DNA of 64,000 bases, from NCBI GenBank assembly GCA_902780635.1, contig CACZGH010000011.1, forward strand, positions 62,001 through 126,000. Reading direction: 5' to 3'. A program made the translations under genes and the position numbers. Below the pieces are notes generated by a model that was given only the letters and a program-made list of their open reading frames with translations, had not been told where the DNA came from and ran no database searches. Shown in pieces: positions 19,075-28,817 of this stretch (the stretch's first letter is position 1; each line of letters opens with the position of its first letter). This stretch comes from an uncultured Prevotellaceae bacterium. Its GTDB lineage: Bacteria; Bacteroidota; Bacteroidia; Bacteroidales; Bacteroidaceae.

Positions 19075-19587
19075 TTATTTAGGATGGTCAAATATAGATA
19101 GAGCTGCCGCTCTATCAACATTGGAGATGAGGATGCTGTCTATGCCAAGTCCAAACTTGCGCCAGCAATGCCTCACCACAGCATAGCGGCCGTCGGTGGT
19201 CGACTGAAGGGTGAGAAGATGTCCGTCGGCATATCTGAAATCTTCCAGAATACCGCCGAAACGCGACCCCATCCACAGTGGGCGCACCCGGCCATGAAGA
19301 TTCTTGAACAGGAAGATACGTCGCCCCATATGGGGATCGAAACGAGTAGTCTTCACCACTCCCACCATAGCGTCGGCAATACCGTCACCGTCGATGTCGC
19401 CCTCACACAACCGATACACGGGGAACTTCAGGGGCCAGCGGTTGACACCGTCCTTGGCGCGCAGCACGAGATAAGACAGCGTGTCGCTGTGGGTCTCAAT
19501 GCTGAAACTCTGAGCCCTGGTGACGATGGCCAGCATCAGTGCTACGGCCATGAGCAGATGGCGTGGGTTAAGATGCGGATGGCACAT
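19075..19587 (-). CDS. Secreted FG-GAP/VCBS-like small protein, function unknown
   Basis: 170 residues; an internal ATG at 19551 is an alternative start that gives a cleaner signal peptide (AVALMLAIVTRAQ). A calcium-binding type loop, GDIDGDGIADAMVGVV, at about residues 64-79 resembles FG-GAP/VCBS repeats of beta-propeller proteins, but only one repeat is present. It lies between a thioredoxin-fold lipoprotein gene and the DUF3160 gene in the same direction with short gaps, so it is likely part of that operon. I do not recognise a specific family. Confidence 0.7.
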   Translation of the reverse strand: MCHPHLNPRHLLMAVALMLAIVTRAQSFSIETHSDTLSYLVLRAKDGVNRWPLKFPVYRLCEGDIDGDGIADAMVGVVKTTRFDPHMGRRIFLFKNLHGRVRPLWMGSRFGGILEDFRYADGHLLTLQSTTDGRYAVVRHCWRKFGLGIDSILISNVDRAAALSIFDHPK

Positions 19588-19610
19588 GGTGGTGCGTGGA
19601 AGCCAGGGGG

Positions 19611-20786
19611 TTAGAGATAGCGGGCGATGTCGCTGTCGAGGTCTTTGATCTGCTGCGGTCCCATCACAGCCTGATTGTCGCGGCTGATGATGTAGTCGAC
19701 AGGCAGACCCTGTGCTTGATAGAGGTAGGGTGAGGAGGCATTGCCCGTCTCCCGGACAGAGATCCAGGGCAGGGCGGCGGTCTGTGTCTTCCAGAAGTGC
19801 TCATCCTCATCGAGCGACACCTGGTAGATTTCCAGTCCGCGGTCGTGATATTTATTGTAAAGCTCGCGCAGGGCGAGGATACGGGCCGTGCTCCCCTCTG
19901 CGGCAAAAATGTGGAAGTCGAGCAGTACCACCTTGCCTGCAAGGTCGGTCAGACGGCGTGTCACACCTTTGTTGTCGTTCAGCACGATGTCGATGATGTT
20001 GGTCTGGTTCACCTTGGAGGCGTCGATGGTCAGTCCCACATTCTCAGAGTCGATGATTTTCTTTGTGCGCATGCCCTCGATAGCGATGTTGTGCAAGTTG
20101 GCACCACGCAGCGAGTTAGGATAGAGCGCATCCCAGCTGGTGGCAACGGCCGAGTAGGGTTTCACGTCGTTCACGTCACGGCGCGGACTAAAGATCATCA
20201 TATATCCGTCGCCCACCACGATGCCTTGGAAGAGGGCAAAATAGGCATAAGCCTTCATCGGCTCCTTGTAGATATAGTTGTTGGCCACAAACTGCTTGTA
20301 TTTTTCCACAATGCGCAGTATGCTGTCCTCCACGTTTTTGGCACTCAGATCAGGGGCGTTGAGAATGTTCTGTGCCTGTGCCTGAAGATTCATCTGCAGG
20401 GTGGAGAGTTCTTTGATCTTGGAACAGTTCTCACTGCCCTCTACCGCGTATTGTGAGGCCATGGTGGGGTAAGAGGCACGGATGTTCACGGTCTCTGTCG
20501 AGTCGATGGAGAGACTCACTATCTGCTGTGAGATACGCAGACGGTAAAATTCCGGGGCGTCGGCAGGGGCTTCGCCTGTGAAAGTGAAGGAGCCGTCAGC
20601 GTCCAGTGTCACAGAGTCTACTTTTTGAGGACCGTCTAGGGCCATATTCTCAAAATAGAGGACAGAGTCGGCCGCTTCGGTGATGGTGCCTGTCACCGTA
20701 AATTTCTTTTTAGAGCAGGATAGCATACAGAGTGTCGCAGCCATCATTACTGCGAGCATCATGTGTGATGTTTGTGATTTCTTCAT
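19611..20786 (-). CDS. Lipoprotein with DUF4369 and thioredoxin-like domain lacking the CxxC site
   Basis: 391 residues from ATG 20786. The longer frame to 20894 passes the promoter and is not used. Lipobox MLSC (Cys24). Residues about 29-110 match DUF4369 (FTVTGTITEAADSVLYFENM), and the C-terminal third has the AhpC/TlpA fold (LAGKVVLLDF, ISRDNQAVMG). Where TlpA-type proteins have WCGPC, this one has DFHIFAAEGSTAR, with no cysteine. It is therefore unlikely to be a thiol oxidoreductase and may act as a binding or structural protein. First gene of the DUF3160 operon. Confidence 0.82.
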   Translation of the reverse strand: MKKSQTSHMMLAVMMAATLCMLSCSKKKFTVTGTITEAADSVLYFENMALDGPQKVDSVTLDADGSFTFTGEAPADAPEFYRLRISQQIVSLSIDSTETVNIRASYPTMASQYAVEGSENCSKIKELSTLQMNLQAQAQNILNAPDLSAKNVEDSILRIVEKYKQFVANNYIYKEPMKAYAYFALFQGIVVGDGYMMIFSPRRDVNDVKPYSAVATSWDALYPNSLRGANLHNIAIEGMRTKKIIDSENVGLTIDASKVNQTNIIDIVLNDNKGVTRRLTDLAGKVVLLDFHIFAAEGSTARILALRELYNKYHDRGLEIYQVSLDEDEHFWKTQTAALPWISVRETGNASSPYLYQAQGLPVDYIISRDNQAVMGPQQIKDLDSDIARYL

Positions 20787-20809
20787 GTCTGGATAATGAT
20801 ATTTGGCTG

Positions 20810-20839
20810 CAAAAATAGGGATTTTTTTTTGATTGACAA
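20810..20839 (-). promoter_or_regulatory. Promoter of the DUF4369/DUF3160 operon
   Basis: On the - strand, TTG (complement of 20837-20839), 19 bases, then TATTTTTG (complement of 20810-20817). It lies 24 bases before the start codon at 20786. Confidence 0.72.
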
Positions 20840-20900
20840 AATGTATGTGAAGAATACTATGTGAAAAGGTGGAAAGGTAGTGAGGCTGTGGCACACAACA

Positions 20901-20927
20901 AAGGGAGCCGGCAATGCCGGCCCCCTT
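20901..20927 (-). terminator. GC-rich hairpin after the BACON/OB-fold gene
   Basis: AAGGG-GCCGGC (20901-20912) pairs with GCCGGC-CCCTT around the loop AAT. The - strand T-run after it is weak (CCCTTTGTT), so this is a likely but not certain terminator of the operon that ends at 21065. Confidence 0.55.
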
Positions 20928-20931
20928 GAAT

Positions 20932-21059
20932 GATTCAGTTCAAATGTTCAGTTCAATTATTCATTTCAAAGATTCAGTTCAAATGTTCGGTGTCATCTAG
21001 AGTATTGTCTGAACTCCTCAACTCCTCAACTCCTCAACTCCTTAATTCCTGAACTCCTG
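20932..21059. repeat. Short tandem repeats between two - strand operons
   Basis: An 18-bp sequence (GATTCAGTTCAAATGTTC) occurs at 20932-20949 and again, exactly, at 20971-20988, with degenerate copies between. At 21012-21059 an 8-bp unit, AACTCCTC, is repeated six times with changes only in the last three copies. These lie in the 3' untranslated part of the 21065 gene and code for nothing recognised. Confidence 0.8.
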
Positions 21060-21064
21060 AAATA

Positions 21065-22795
21065 TCAGTTACTGCAGCTGATGAAGTAAGCATTCAACAC
21101 CTCTATCTTGCCATTGTATGAGCCACGGTTGCCCACGATGGTCAGGGTGCTGCCCTCCTTGATGCCTTTTTCGGCAGCGAGGGTCTGGAACTGCTTCTTG
21201 GCACCGCCCTTCTCCGACAGTACGCCATAGACATACACGGAACCGGTGGCATCCTCCAGATCGAAGTTGCCATACTGGTCGTTATCCTTGAGGTTCTTCA
21301 CCTTGCCGGTGAGCTGATACCACACGTCGGTGCTCTCAGGTGCAGCGTTGAAATCTGCAATGGTCACGATGGTGGAGCCGTCGGCGCCTTGGGTGCTACT
21401 GCCACCACCTTCTGAGGTCTTACCATTGAGAGAGATGAGCCAACTCTTCTTGCTGGCAAACTCGGGTGTGGTACCACCATAGTAGATCACCTTGCCACAG
21501 ACAATCACTTCGTCGCCCACGTTGATCTGGGACTGGCCTTCCTTCCACTGCTCATTGTTGAAGAAGAGGCTGCTGTACACCACAAACACATTGTCTTCCT
21601 GCCCGTCGTCAGAGATATTGTAGGTGGCAGTGCCATACTGTGCGCTATAGCTGTACTTAATGCTAGAGATCTTGCCCTTCACATAGACGTCGTTCTCTGA
21701 GGTGACATCAGCGCCAAGGCCCTTGGTGTACTCCAAGGCTGCGGCCACATTGTATGGGTCTGACTTCGTGCCAGTGCCTTTCGGTGGGTTAGCGACACCC
21801 TCTTGGGTCACGTTGTAGGTCACCGCAGAATTCTTCTTACCGTCATATGACTTCAGTTCGAGGGCTGCCTTACGGGTGGCTCCCTTGTTGGGAGCGGCAG
21901 AGAGGCGGAACACGGCAGTGTCGGCAGGGTTGGCCTCCGATGTGGTCACTTCGCCAGCGATATACTTGGTGTCCTCATATTGTATCCACTCTTTGGCCTC
22001 CTCGGGAATGGTCAGATAAGCACCGTTGCCTTTGTAGGCCACTTTCACCTCAAACTTGCCACCAGCTGCAGGCAGTGCCTCTTCTGCTGTGACCACCTTG
22101 ATGAGCGACTTCACAATCTTGATGACCGTTACGTCCACCAGCTCAACAGTTCCGTTGTAGGTGGTTTTTGGACCTTCCACTGTGACCACGTCACCTACCT
22201 CAATGCCAAGGCTGAGGAAGTTTTTCGCAGCACCGTTTTTGTCGAGTGTACCATAGATGTACACTTGGCCGGTGGCATCTTCCAGATACCAGTTGCCATA
22301 GGTGGTGTTGGCGATGGATGTCACAGTACCAGTCACACGGTAGGTCTTGCTGTCAGGACCGGCGATGACCTCGGCACAGGTGGCGTCAGCGGCCTCCATC
22401 GACCCCTGGCGTACGTTGACAAACTGCTTCCGGTTGCCGGCAGTGATGCTCAGGTTGGCCTCACGTCCGCCATTGGTGGCGTCGGCGTGGAAGGTCACTT
22501 TGGTCTCACCGGCTGCTCCGTTCACCACATTGGCGGTCAGCCAACTGGGCAGCGGATGATGCAGGGTGTCGCGGGTTCCGTCAGTGTTTCTGACGATAGT
22601 GGTATAATTGTTGTCAAAACTCCAGCTGTCTTTCGCACTAATAGTGACTGTGGCGTCACCACCTGTCTCAGGGATGGTGAGATAGGTCTGGTCAAGGCCG
22701 ATACTTTGGAATCCGCCTATCATTTCGTCATCGTCTGAGCAAGCGCCAAGCAGGCAGACAGACAACGCTACACCTAATATATATCTGAGTTTCAT
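21065..22795 (-). CDS. Lipoprotein with BACON domain and repeated OB-fold modules
   Basis: 576 residues with lipobox LLGAC (Cys19). Residues about 33-132 are a BACON domain (PETGGDATVTISAKDSW, LPSWLTANVV, KQFVNVRQG). Three OB-fold-like modules follow, seen as repeated phrases: GNWYLEDATGQVYIYGTLD (about 165-185), the DVYVKGKISSIKYSYS unit, and GNFDLEDATGSVYVYGVLS near the end. Similar OB-fold lipoproteins are common on Bacteroidales surfaces and are of unknown function. It lies 21 bases after the TonB receptor gene, so the pair probably works together at the outer membrane. Confidence 0.82.
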   Translation of the reverse strand: MKLRYILGVALSVCLLGACSDDDEMIGGFQSIGLDQTYLTIPETGGDATVTISAKDSWSFDNNYTTIVRNTDGTRDTLHHPLPSWLTANVVNGAAGETKVTFHADATNGGREANLSITAGNRKQFVNVRQGSMEAADATCAEVIAGPDSKTYRVTGTVTSIANTTYGNWYLEDATGQVYIYGTLDKNGAAKNFLSLGIEVGDVVTVEGPKTTYNGTVELVDVTVIKIVKSLIKVVTAEEALPAAGGKFEVKVAYKGNGAYLTIPEEAKEWIQYEDTKYIAGEVTTSEANPADTAVFRLSAAPNKGATRKAALELKSYDGKKNSAVTYNVTQEGVANPPKGTGTKSDPYNVAAALEYTKGLGADVTSENDVYVKGKISSIKYSYSAQYGTATYNISDDGQEDNVFVVYSSLFFNNEQWKEGQSQINVGDEVIVCGKVIYYGGTTPEFASKKSWLISLNGKTSEGGGSSTQGADGSTIVTIADFNAAPESTDVWYQLTGKVKNLKDNDQYGNFDLEDATGSVYVYGVLSEKGGAKKQFQTLAAEKGIKEGSTLTIVGNRGSYNGKIEVLNAYFISCSN

Positions 22796-22816
22796 ATATT
22801 TTATGTTGTTTGATGA

Positions 22817-25800
22817 TTAGAAAATATATCTGAGACCGACGGAAGCATACCAGCACTGGCCGATAGAGTGGTTGGGTACGAAGGTTTCTACGCTGCCATT
22901 GACGGAATTGGGAGTAGAGAAGACAGGATAGCCCTGTGCGTCGGTAGACTCGTATTTGAGGATGCGGCCCTCATTGAGCAAGGGGTTCATATACTTGCTG
23001 ACACCCCAACTGGAGTTGAAGAAGTTGAGCACGTTTTTCATGTCAAAGCTCAGCTGCAGGGTGTGCAGTGTGTTGGCGATGTTAAGTGTGAAGTCGTGCT
23101 TGTAGGCGAAGTCGATGCGGTGCACCCAAGGTGAGTAGACACTGTAGCCCTCGGCATACTCGCCCTGACGATTCTTCAGGTAGTCGTTGTTGTGGACATA
23201 GTTCATGAAACGCACCTTGTCATCTTCGGAGGCGAAACGGAACTTGCCTGTGCCCACTTCCTGATCGGTGGGGATGTAGAGGGCGTCATAGCTGTAGCCG
23301 TCGCCGTTCATGTCATTGGCCAGCATATACGAGTAGTTGTATCCACCGCGCCAGGTCTCATAGATGAAACTATAGTGGTTGTGGCTCTTGTCATGGATGG
23401 TGGCAGAGGCTACGATACGGTCGGGAGTGACATACTGTGAGTTGTGCAACTTGATGTTGTTAGGACCGGCATTGGTGGGCACGTAGGTGAAGGCTGACTC
23501 GGCAGCGGAGCCGGGCAGACCAGTGATCTCCTTCGATACCGTGTGGGTGTAGGCGGCCATCAGGTTCAGCCACTCGGCGGGCTGGGCATTGAGGGTCACG
23601 TTGGCTGACCAACCATAACCCTTGCTGGTGTTCTCAAGCACGAAAGCCTTGGTGCCAGAGCGGAAGCCAGTGGGATAAATGGGACGTGGGTCAGCACCGT
23701 TCCAACGGGCGAAGCCTTCAGCAGGAAGCATGCTCCAGTCGGAGATGGATGCGGCGTTGAGGGTCTTGTTGAAGATGCCCTCTACTGTGACAGAGAAGGG
23801 GAAGGAGACGGGCAACTGGTAGTCAAAGGCCAGCGAGGTCTTCCATACCTGAGGCATCTTGAAGTCGGGGTCGACAGCAGAGATGGATGAGGGCACTGTG
23901 CCGTCATCGGGGGTGACAGTCTGAGGATAGCCAAGACCGAAGAGTTTCTGCTGCAACGCTGCGATGGTGGGACGTCCGTTCTCATCCACCACCAATCCAC
24001 CGGCAAACTGACTCATATCGGTGTTGCGGGAGTTGAGCTGTGCCTGATACTGCACCATACCACCATTGGTAGGCATGTTGGTGAAGAACACGAGAGGCAG
24101 ACGGCCGGAGAAAAGACCTGAACCACCGCGGATCTTGAGGCTCTTGTCGCCAAAGACGTCATAAGTGAAGCCGACACGGGGTGAGATAGTCAGGCTGTTC
24201 GACGGCCACTTGCCAGTGTCGATATGGCGCACCTGGCCACTGCTGGTGTAATAGTTGAGCTTCAGGATGGCATTGTTGGTCATCAAGTCGCCGTTGTTGA
24301 AGAAGAGACCGTCAAAACGCACGCCGTAGGTGAGCTTCAGGTTCTTGGTGATGTTCCATTCGTCCTGTCCGTAGATGCCCAGTTTGTTGAACTGCACACG
24401 GGCGGCAGGGCTGGTCTCACCGTCATAGCCGTAGGTCAGACAGACGACGGAGGGAGCGGCGCCGTTGATGAAGTCGTCCACACTCTCATAGCGGTAGTAA
24501 CCGGTACCATTTCGCATGTACTGGTTGTCGGCCATCTGGTGCTCAAAGCTGATACCACCAGTCACTTTGTGGTTGCCGGCATAATAGGTGAGGTCATCTT
24601 TCACGTTCCAGATGGTGTTGTGTACAGCATTGTTCCAAGTGAAAAGCTCATAGCCTAAAGCCATGTAGTTGCCATTGCTGCCTGTACCATCAAGGATGTC
24701 GATGAAGGGGAACATGCTGGAGTTGCTGTCGCGCACGTCGTCAAGTTTGGAGTAGGTGGCGAGCAACTGGTTGGAGAGACTCTCCGTCAGACGGCTGTTG
24801 AGGTCGAGAGAGAGGGAGTGTACGAGGTTGTCCATCGCATACATCGAGTTGGCAAACGACATGGAGTACTGCGACATACGTGCGTAGGCCGAACGGGTGC
24901 CACCGTCCATTGACGAAGCGTTGGGGTTGCTCCAGTAGCGGTTTTTCGTGTAGTTGTAGCGCAGCGCCAGATGGTGCTTGTCGGTGATGTTCCAGTCGAT
25001 ACGTGCCAGCAACTTGTAGTTGTTCTCATCGGCGGGGAAGTGGGTGTACGAACCGGTGTTGTAGCCATATCTTTGCTTGACAAAATCAGACACGCGCTGC
25101 AAATCGTTGACAGTGGTGCGTGAGAGATAGTTGTCGGCATCAGCCACACCGTCCTCAGAGGCTCTCCAACGGTTCACTACGGTGGGGGTCTTCACCATTT
25201 CACCGTTGACGAAGAAGAAGAGTTTGTTTTTCAGAATGGGGCCGCCTATAGAGAAACCATAGGTGGTGTTCTGGTCTTTCTGGCGGGCACCGCTGATCTG
25301 CTCGCGCTCAATGGCGTCGCCGCGCATGTTCTCATTGCGGTGGTAGACGTAAGCGCTGCCTTTGAATTTGTTGGTACCCGACTTGGTGATAGCGTTGACA
25401 CCACCGCCAATGAAGTTGGTCTGGCGCACATCGTATGGAGAGATGACCACCTGGAGCTCCTCGATGGCGTCGATGGAGATAGGATTGCCACCGCCCGGCA
25501 GGTTGTCACTCAGACCAAAGTTGTTGTTGAAGTTGGCTCCGTCGACGGTGAAGTTGGCGGTACGACCGTCAGAACCGGCAAAACTCATGCCGTTGCCACC
25601 GTAGGGAGACAGACGGGTCACGTCAGTGATGCTGCGGCTCACCGTGGGAAGGTTGGTGATCTGAGCATTGGTGATGTTGGTAGAGGCACCGGTCTTCTCC
25701 ACTGCAAATTTGGAGGCCTTGCCACTGATCACAACCTCGGCCAGTTCGCTGGCTTCTTCTTCAATCCACACTTTCAAATCGTAAGTCTCACCAAGTTCGA

Positions 25801-26092
25801 GCTGGATGCCCCTGATGATCTTAGACTGGTAGCCGATGTAACTCACGGTCACAGCATACGGACCACCCGTACGCATACCTTGAATAGAGAAACGGCCATC
25901 CACGTTGGTCACTGCGGCATAGCGTGTGCCTGAAGGCTCATGCACGGCCTGTACCGTGGCACCAATCACGGTCTCGCCATTGGCGTCGCCCATCGTGACA
26001 AGTCCGCTCATGCTTGATGTGGTGATTTGCGCCATCAGCGTTGATGTGAGCATCAGCGCCATGGCAATCAGAAAGAAAAATCTTTTCTGCAT
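22817..26092 (-). CDS. Oar-like TonB-dependent outer-membrane receptor
   Basis: 1091 residues: signal peptide (ending TLMAQ), carboxypeptidase-like regulatory domain (about 28-110, GRFSIQGMRTGGPYAVTVSY), plug (about 120-240, with NFTVDGANFNNNFG and AIEELQVVISPYDVRQ) and a long barrel ending in Phe (GLRYIF). The segment SPYDVRQTNFIGGGVNAIT is typical of the Oar group rather than of SusC. No SusD gene is next to it; the partner is the BACON/OB-fold lipoprotein. Substrate is unknown; Oar proteins of some bacteria take part in protein export or envelope functions. Confidence 0.88.
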   Translation of the reverse strand: MQKRFFFLIAMALMLTSTLMAQITTSSMSGLVTMGDANGETVIGATVQAVHEPSGTRYAAVTNVDGRFSIQGMRTGGPYAVTVSYIGYQSKIIRGIQLELGETYDLKVWIEEEASELAEVVISGKASKFAVEKTGASTNITNAQITNLPTVSRSITDVTRLSPYGGNGMSFAGSDGRTANFTVDGANFNNNFGLSDNLPGGGNPISIDAIEELQVVISPYDVRQTNFIGGGVNAITKSGTNKFKGSAYVYHRNENMRGDAIEREQISGARQKDQNTTYGFSIGGPILKNKLFFFVNGEMVKTPTVVNRWRASEDGVADADNYLSRTTVNDLQRVSDFVKQRYGYNTGSYTHFPADENNYKLLARIDWNITDKHHLALRYNYTKNRYWSNPNASSMDGGTRSAYARMSQYSMSFANSMYAMDNLVHSLSLDLNSRLTESLSNQLLATYSKLDDVRDSNSSMFPFIDILDGTGSNGNYMALGYELFTWNNAVHNTIWNVKDDLTYYAGNHKVTGGISFEHQMADNQYMRNGTGYYRYESVDDFINGAAPSVVCLTYGYDGETSPAARVQFNKLGIYGQDEWNITKNLKLTYGVRFDGLFFNNGDLMTNNAILKLNYYTSSGQVRHIDTGKWPSNSLTISPRVGFTYDVFGDKSLKIRGGSGLFSGRLPLVFFTNMPTNGGMVQYQAQLNSRNTDMSQFAGGLVVDENGRPTIAALQQKLFGLGYPQTVTPDDGTVPSSISAVDPDFKMPQVWKTSLAFDYQLPVSFPFSVTVEGIFNKTLNAASISDWSMLPAEGFARWNGADPRPIYPTGFRSGTKAFVLENTSKGYGWSANVTLNAQPAEWLNLMAAYTHTVSKEITGLPGSAAESAFTYVPTNAGPNNIKLHNSQYVTPDRIVASATIHDKSHNHYSFIYETWRGGYNYSYMLANDMNGDGYSYDALYIPTDQEVGTGKFRFASEDDKVRFMNYVHNNDYLKNRQGEYAEGYSVYSPWVHRIDFAYKHDFTLNIANTLHTLQLSFDMKNVLNFFNSSWGVSKYMNPLLNEGRILKYESTDAQGYPVFSTPNSVNGSVETFVPNHSIGQCWYASVGLRYIF

Positions 26093-26153
26093 GTTTTTGT
26101 AAAATTTAATTAAATAAAGTAGGGTTGATTACCTGTTTTGGGGTTTTGTGGTG

Positions 26154-26161
26154 CAAAATTA
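26154..26161 (-). promoter_or_regulatory. -7 element for the Oar-like receptor gene
   Basis: CAAAATTA here is TAATTTTG on the - strand, matching TAnnTTTG, about 62 bases before the start codon. The nearest TTG is 25 bases upstream, outside the usual range, so the -33 part is doubtful. Confidence 0.45.
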
Positions 26162-26255
26162 CTTAAAAACTACCATATATTTTCTGCAAAAATGTTAAAA
26201 GTTGCATTTTTCAGGAATAATGTCATATTCCTTCGTTTATTCACAATAAAATGCG

Positions 26256-26263
26256 TACCTTTG
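26256..26263 (+). promoter_or_regulatory. -7 element for pnp
   Basis: TACCTTTG fits TAnnTTTG and lies about 45 bases before the pnp start codon. The expected -33 position reads TTCG rather than TTTG. Confidence 0.5.
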
Positions 26264-26307
26264 CCAGACTTTTTAAGATGTAAACAACAGATTTTTTAGA
26301 TTTTTAG

Positions 26308-28701
26308 ATGAACGTAATTACGAAAACAGTATCATTGCCTGATGGAAGAACCATCAGCATTGAGACCGGGAAAGTGGCAAAGCAGACCGACGGAAGTGTC
26401 GTGCTCCGCATGGGCAACACCGTACTTCTGGCCACTGTTTGTGCCGCAAAAGATGCAGTTCCCGGCACAGATTTTATGCCTTTGCAGGTTGACTACAGAG
26501 AGTTTTATTCAGCTGCTGGACGTTTCCCCGGCGGATTCACAAAGCGTGAGGGGAAAGCAAGCGACAACGAGATCCTCACGTCAAGACTGGTAGACCGCGT
26601 GCTACGCCCGCTCTTCCCGTCCAACTATCACGCTGAGGTGTTTGTCAACGTGATGTTGCTCTCTGCCGATGGTGTCGACCAGCCTGATGCGCTGGCAGGT
26701 TTCGCTGCCTCAGCAGCACTGGCTTGTTCTGACATCCCCTTCGAGTGCCCCATCTCTGAGGTGCGTGTGGCACGTGTGGATGGCGAGTATGTCATTGACC
26801 CCACTTTCGAGCAGATGAAGCATGCCGACATGGACATCATGGTGGGTGCATCTGCCGACAATATCATGATGGTGGAGGGTGAGATGAAAGAGGTGAGCGA
26901 GCAGGACCTGCTCGGTGCTCTCAAAGCTGCCATGGATGCTATCCGTCCTATGTGCGAGCTCCAGACTGAGTTGTCCAAAGAATTGGGCAAGGACGTGAAG
27001 CGTGAGTACAACCACGAGGTGAACGACGAGGAGCTGCGTGAGCAGATGAACCAAGAACTCTATCAGCCCACCTACGACGTGACCAAGCAGGCTCTTGACA
27101 AGCAGGCTCGTGCCGAGGCATTCGACAAGATACTGGCTGACTTTAAGGAGAAATATTTCGCTGAGAAACCAGAAGTCGCAGAGCCCGCTGAGGGCGAGGA
27201 GACTCTCTCACGCGAGGATATCGAGGCCCTGATGGACCGCTATTATCATGATGTGATGCGCGATGCCATGCGCCGCTGCATCCTCGACGAGGGTATCCGC
27301 CTTGACGGCCGTAAGACCAACGAGATACGCCCCATCTGGTGCGAGGTGTCTCCGTTGCCCATGCCTCATGGAAGCAGCATCTTCACACGTGGCGAGACAC
27401 AGTCGCTCACCACATGTACACTCGGCACCAAACTCGACGAGAAACTGGTGGACGACGTGCTTGAGAAGAGCTACATGCGCTTCTTGCTGCACTACAACTT
27501 CCCACCGTTCTGCACTGGCGAGGCCAAAGCTCAGCGTGGTGTGGGTCGCCGCGAGATCGGCCACGGCCATTTGGCATGGCGTGCCCTCAAGGACATGATA
27601 CCTGCCGACTTCCCCTATACTGTGCGGCTCATGAGCGAGATACTCGAGAGCAACGGCTCGTCATCGATGGCCACCGTCTGTGCCGGCACACTGGCGCTGA
27701 TGGACGCTGGCGTTCCGATGAAGAAACCTGTGAGCGGTATCGCCATGGGTCTGATTAAAAATCCCGGTGAAGACAAATATGCCGTGTTGAGTGACATCCT
27801 CGGCGATGAGGACCACCTGGGTGACATGGACTTCAAGACCACAGGTACAAAAGATGGTCTGACAGCCACACAGATGGATATCAAGTGCGACGGCCTGAGC
27901 TTCGACATCCTCGAGAAAGCCCTTATGCAGGCAAAAGAGGGTCGTGAGTACATCCTCGGCAAACTCACTGAAACTATTAGTGAGCCACGCCCAGAACTCA
28001 AACCGCATGTGCCGCGCATCGTGGCATTCGATATACCGAAGGAGTTCATCGGTGCTGTCATTGGCCCGGGCGGAAAGATCATCCAGCAGATGCAGGAGGA
28101 CACCGGTTCTACCATCACCATCGACGAGATCGACGGCGTGGGCAAGGTGCAGGTGAGTGCTCCCGACAAGGAGAGCATTGATGCAGCCATCGCCAAAATC
28201 AAAGCCATCGTGGCCATCCCAGAGGTGGGAGAGGTCTATGAGGGTACCGTACGCTCCATCATGCCTTATGGCTGCTTCGTCGAGATCATGCCAGGCAAGG
28301 ACGGACTGCTCCACATCTCTGAGATTGAGTGGAAACGTCTGGAGACCGTAGAGGACGCCGGCATCAAGGAGGGCGACAAAATCAAGGTGAAACTGATGGA
28401 GATTGACCCAAAGACTGGTAAGTACAAACTCTCACACCGCGTCTTAGAGCCAAAACCAGAAGGCTATGCTGAGCGCGAGCGTCGTCCACGCCCAGAGCGC
28501 CCCGACCGCAGCGATCGCGCCGAGCGTGGAGCACGTATGGTGAACAATCGTCAGCAGGGTGGTAACCGTCAGCAGGGCAACCGTCAGGGTGGCAATCATC
28601 AGGACAAACACCAGCGTCGCAACGATTTCCACGACCCTCTGGCCGACCATGAGCCACGCGATTTCAACGACAGTCTCGACCATGGAACGGACATTGACTG
28701 A
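26308..28701 (+). CDS. pnp: Polynucleotide phosphorylase (PNPase)
   Basis: 797 residues. Two RNase PH domains: the first starts at residue 1 and contains [18 protein letters not shown] and [13 protein letters not shown], and the second contains [20 protein letters not shown] domain (about 572-620, [16 protein letters not shown]) and an S1 domain (about 645-710, [17 protein letters not shown]) follow. The last 80 or so residues are a hydrophilic Arg/Gly/Gln/Asn-rich tail with NRQQG repeats, longer than in E. coli PNPase. It degrades RNA 3' to 5' using phosphate. Single-gene transcript, closed by a clear terminator. Confidence 0.97.
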   Translation: MNVITKTVSLPDGRTISIETGKVAKQTDGSVVLRMGNTVLLATVCAAKDAVPGTDFMPLQVDYREFYSAAGRFPGGFTKREGKASDNEILTSRLVDRVLRPLFPSNYHAEVFVNVMLLSADGVDQPDALAGFAASAALACSDIPFECPISEVRVARVDGEYVIDPTFEQMKHADMDIMVGASADNIMMVEGEMKEVSEQDLLGALKAAMDAIRPMCELQTELSKELGKDVKREYNHEVNDEELREQMNQELYQPTYDVTKQALDKQARAEAFDKILADFKEKYFAEKPEVAEPAEGEETLSREDIEALMDRYYHDVMRDAMRRCILDEGIRLDGRKTNEIRPIWCEVSPLPMPHGSSIFTRGETQSLTTCTLGTKLDEKLVDDVLEKSYMRFLLHYNFPPFCTGEAKAQRGVGRREIGHGHLAWRALKDMIPADFPYTVRLMSEILESNGSSSMATVCAGTLALMDAGVPMKKPVSGIAMGLIKNPGEDKYAVLSDILGDEDHLGDMDFKTTGTKDGLTATQMDIKCDGLSFDILEKALMQAKEGREYILGKLTETISEPRPELKPHVPRIVAFDIPKEFIGAVIGPGGKIIQQMQEDTGSTITIDEIDGVGKVQVSAPDKESIDAAIAKIKAIVAIPEVGEVYEGTVRSIMPYGCFVEIMPGKDGLLHISEIEWKRLETVEDAGIKEGDKIKVKLMEIDPKTGKYKLSHRVLEPKPEGYAERERRPRPERPDRSDRAERGARMVNNRQQGGNRQQGNRQGGNHQDKHQRRNDFHDPLADHEPRDFNDSLDHGTDID

Positions 28702-28735
28702 AGATGAAAGATTAAGATTGAAAAAATGAATATTA

Positions 28736-28769
28736 AAAGCCCTCGCAAGTTCGCTTGCGGGGGCTTTTT
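28736..28769 (+). terminator. Terminator of pnp
   Basis: AAAGCCC-CGCAAG pairs with CTTGCG-GGGCTTT around a TTCG tetraloop, followed by a T-run. Textbook intrinsic terminator 35 bases after the pnp stop. Confidence 0.93.
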
Positions 28770-28817
28770 GTTCCTTTAGACCATATAGTCCTTTAGACCG
28801 TCTATATGATTTTTATT

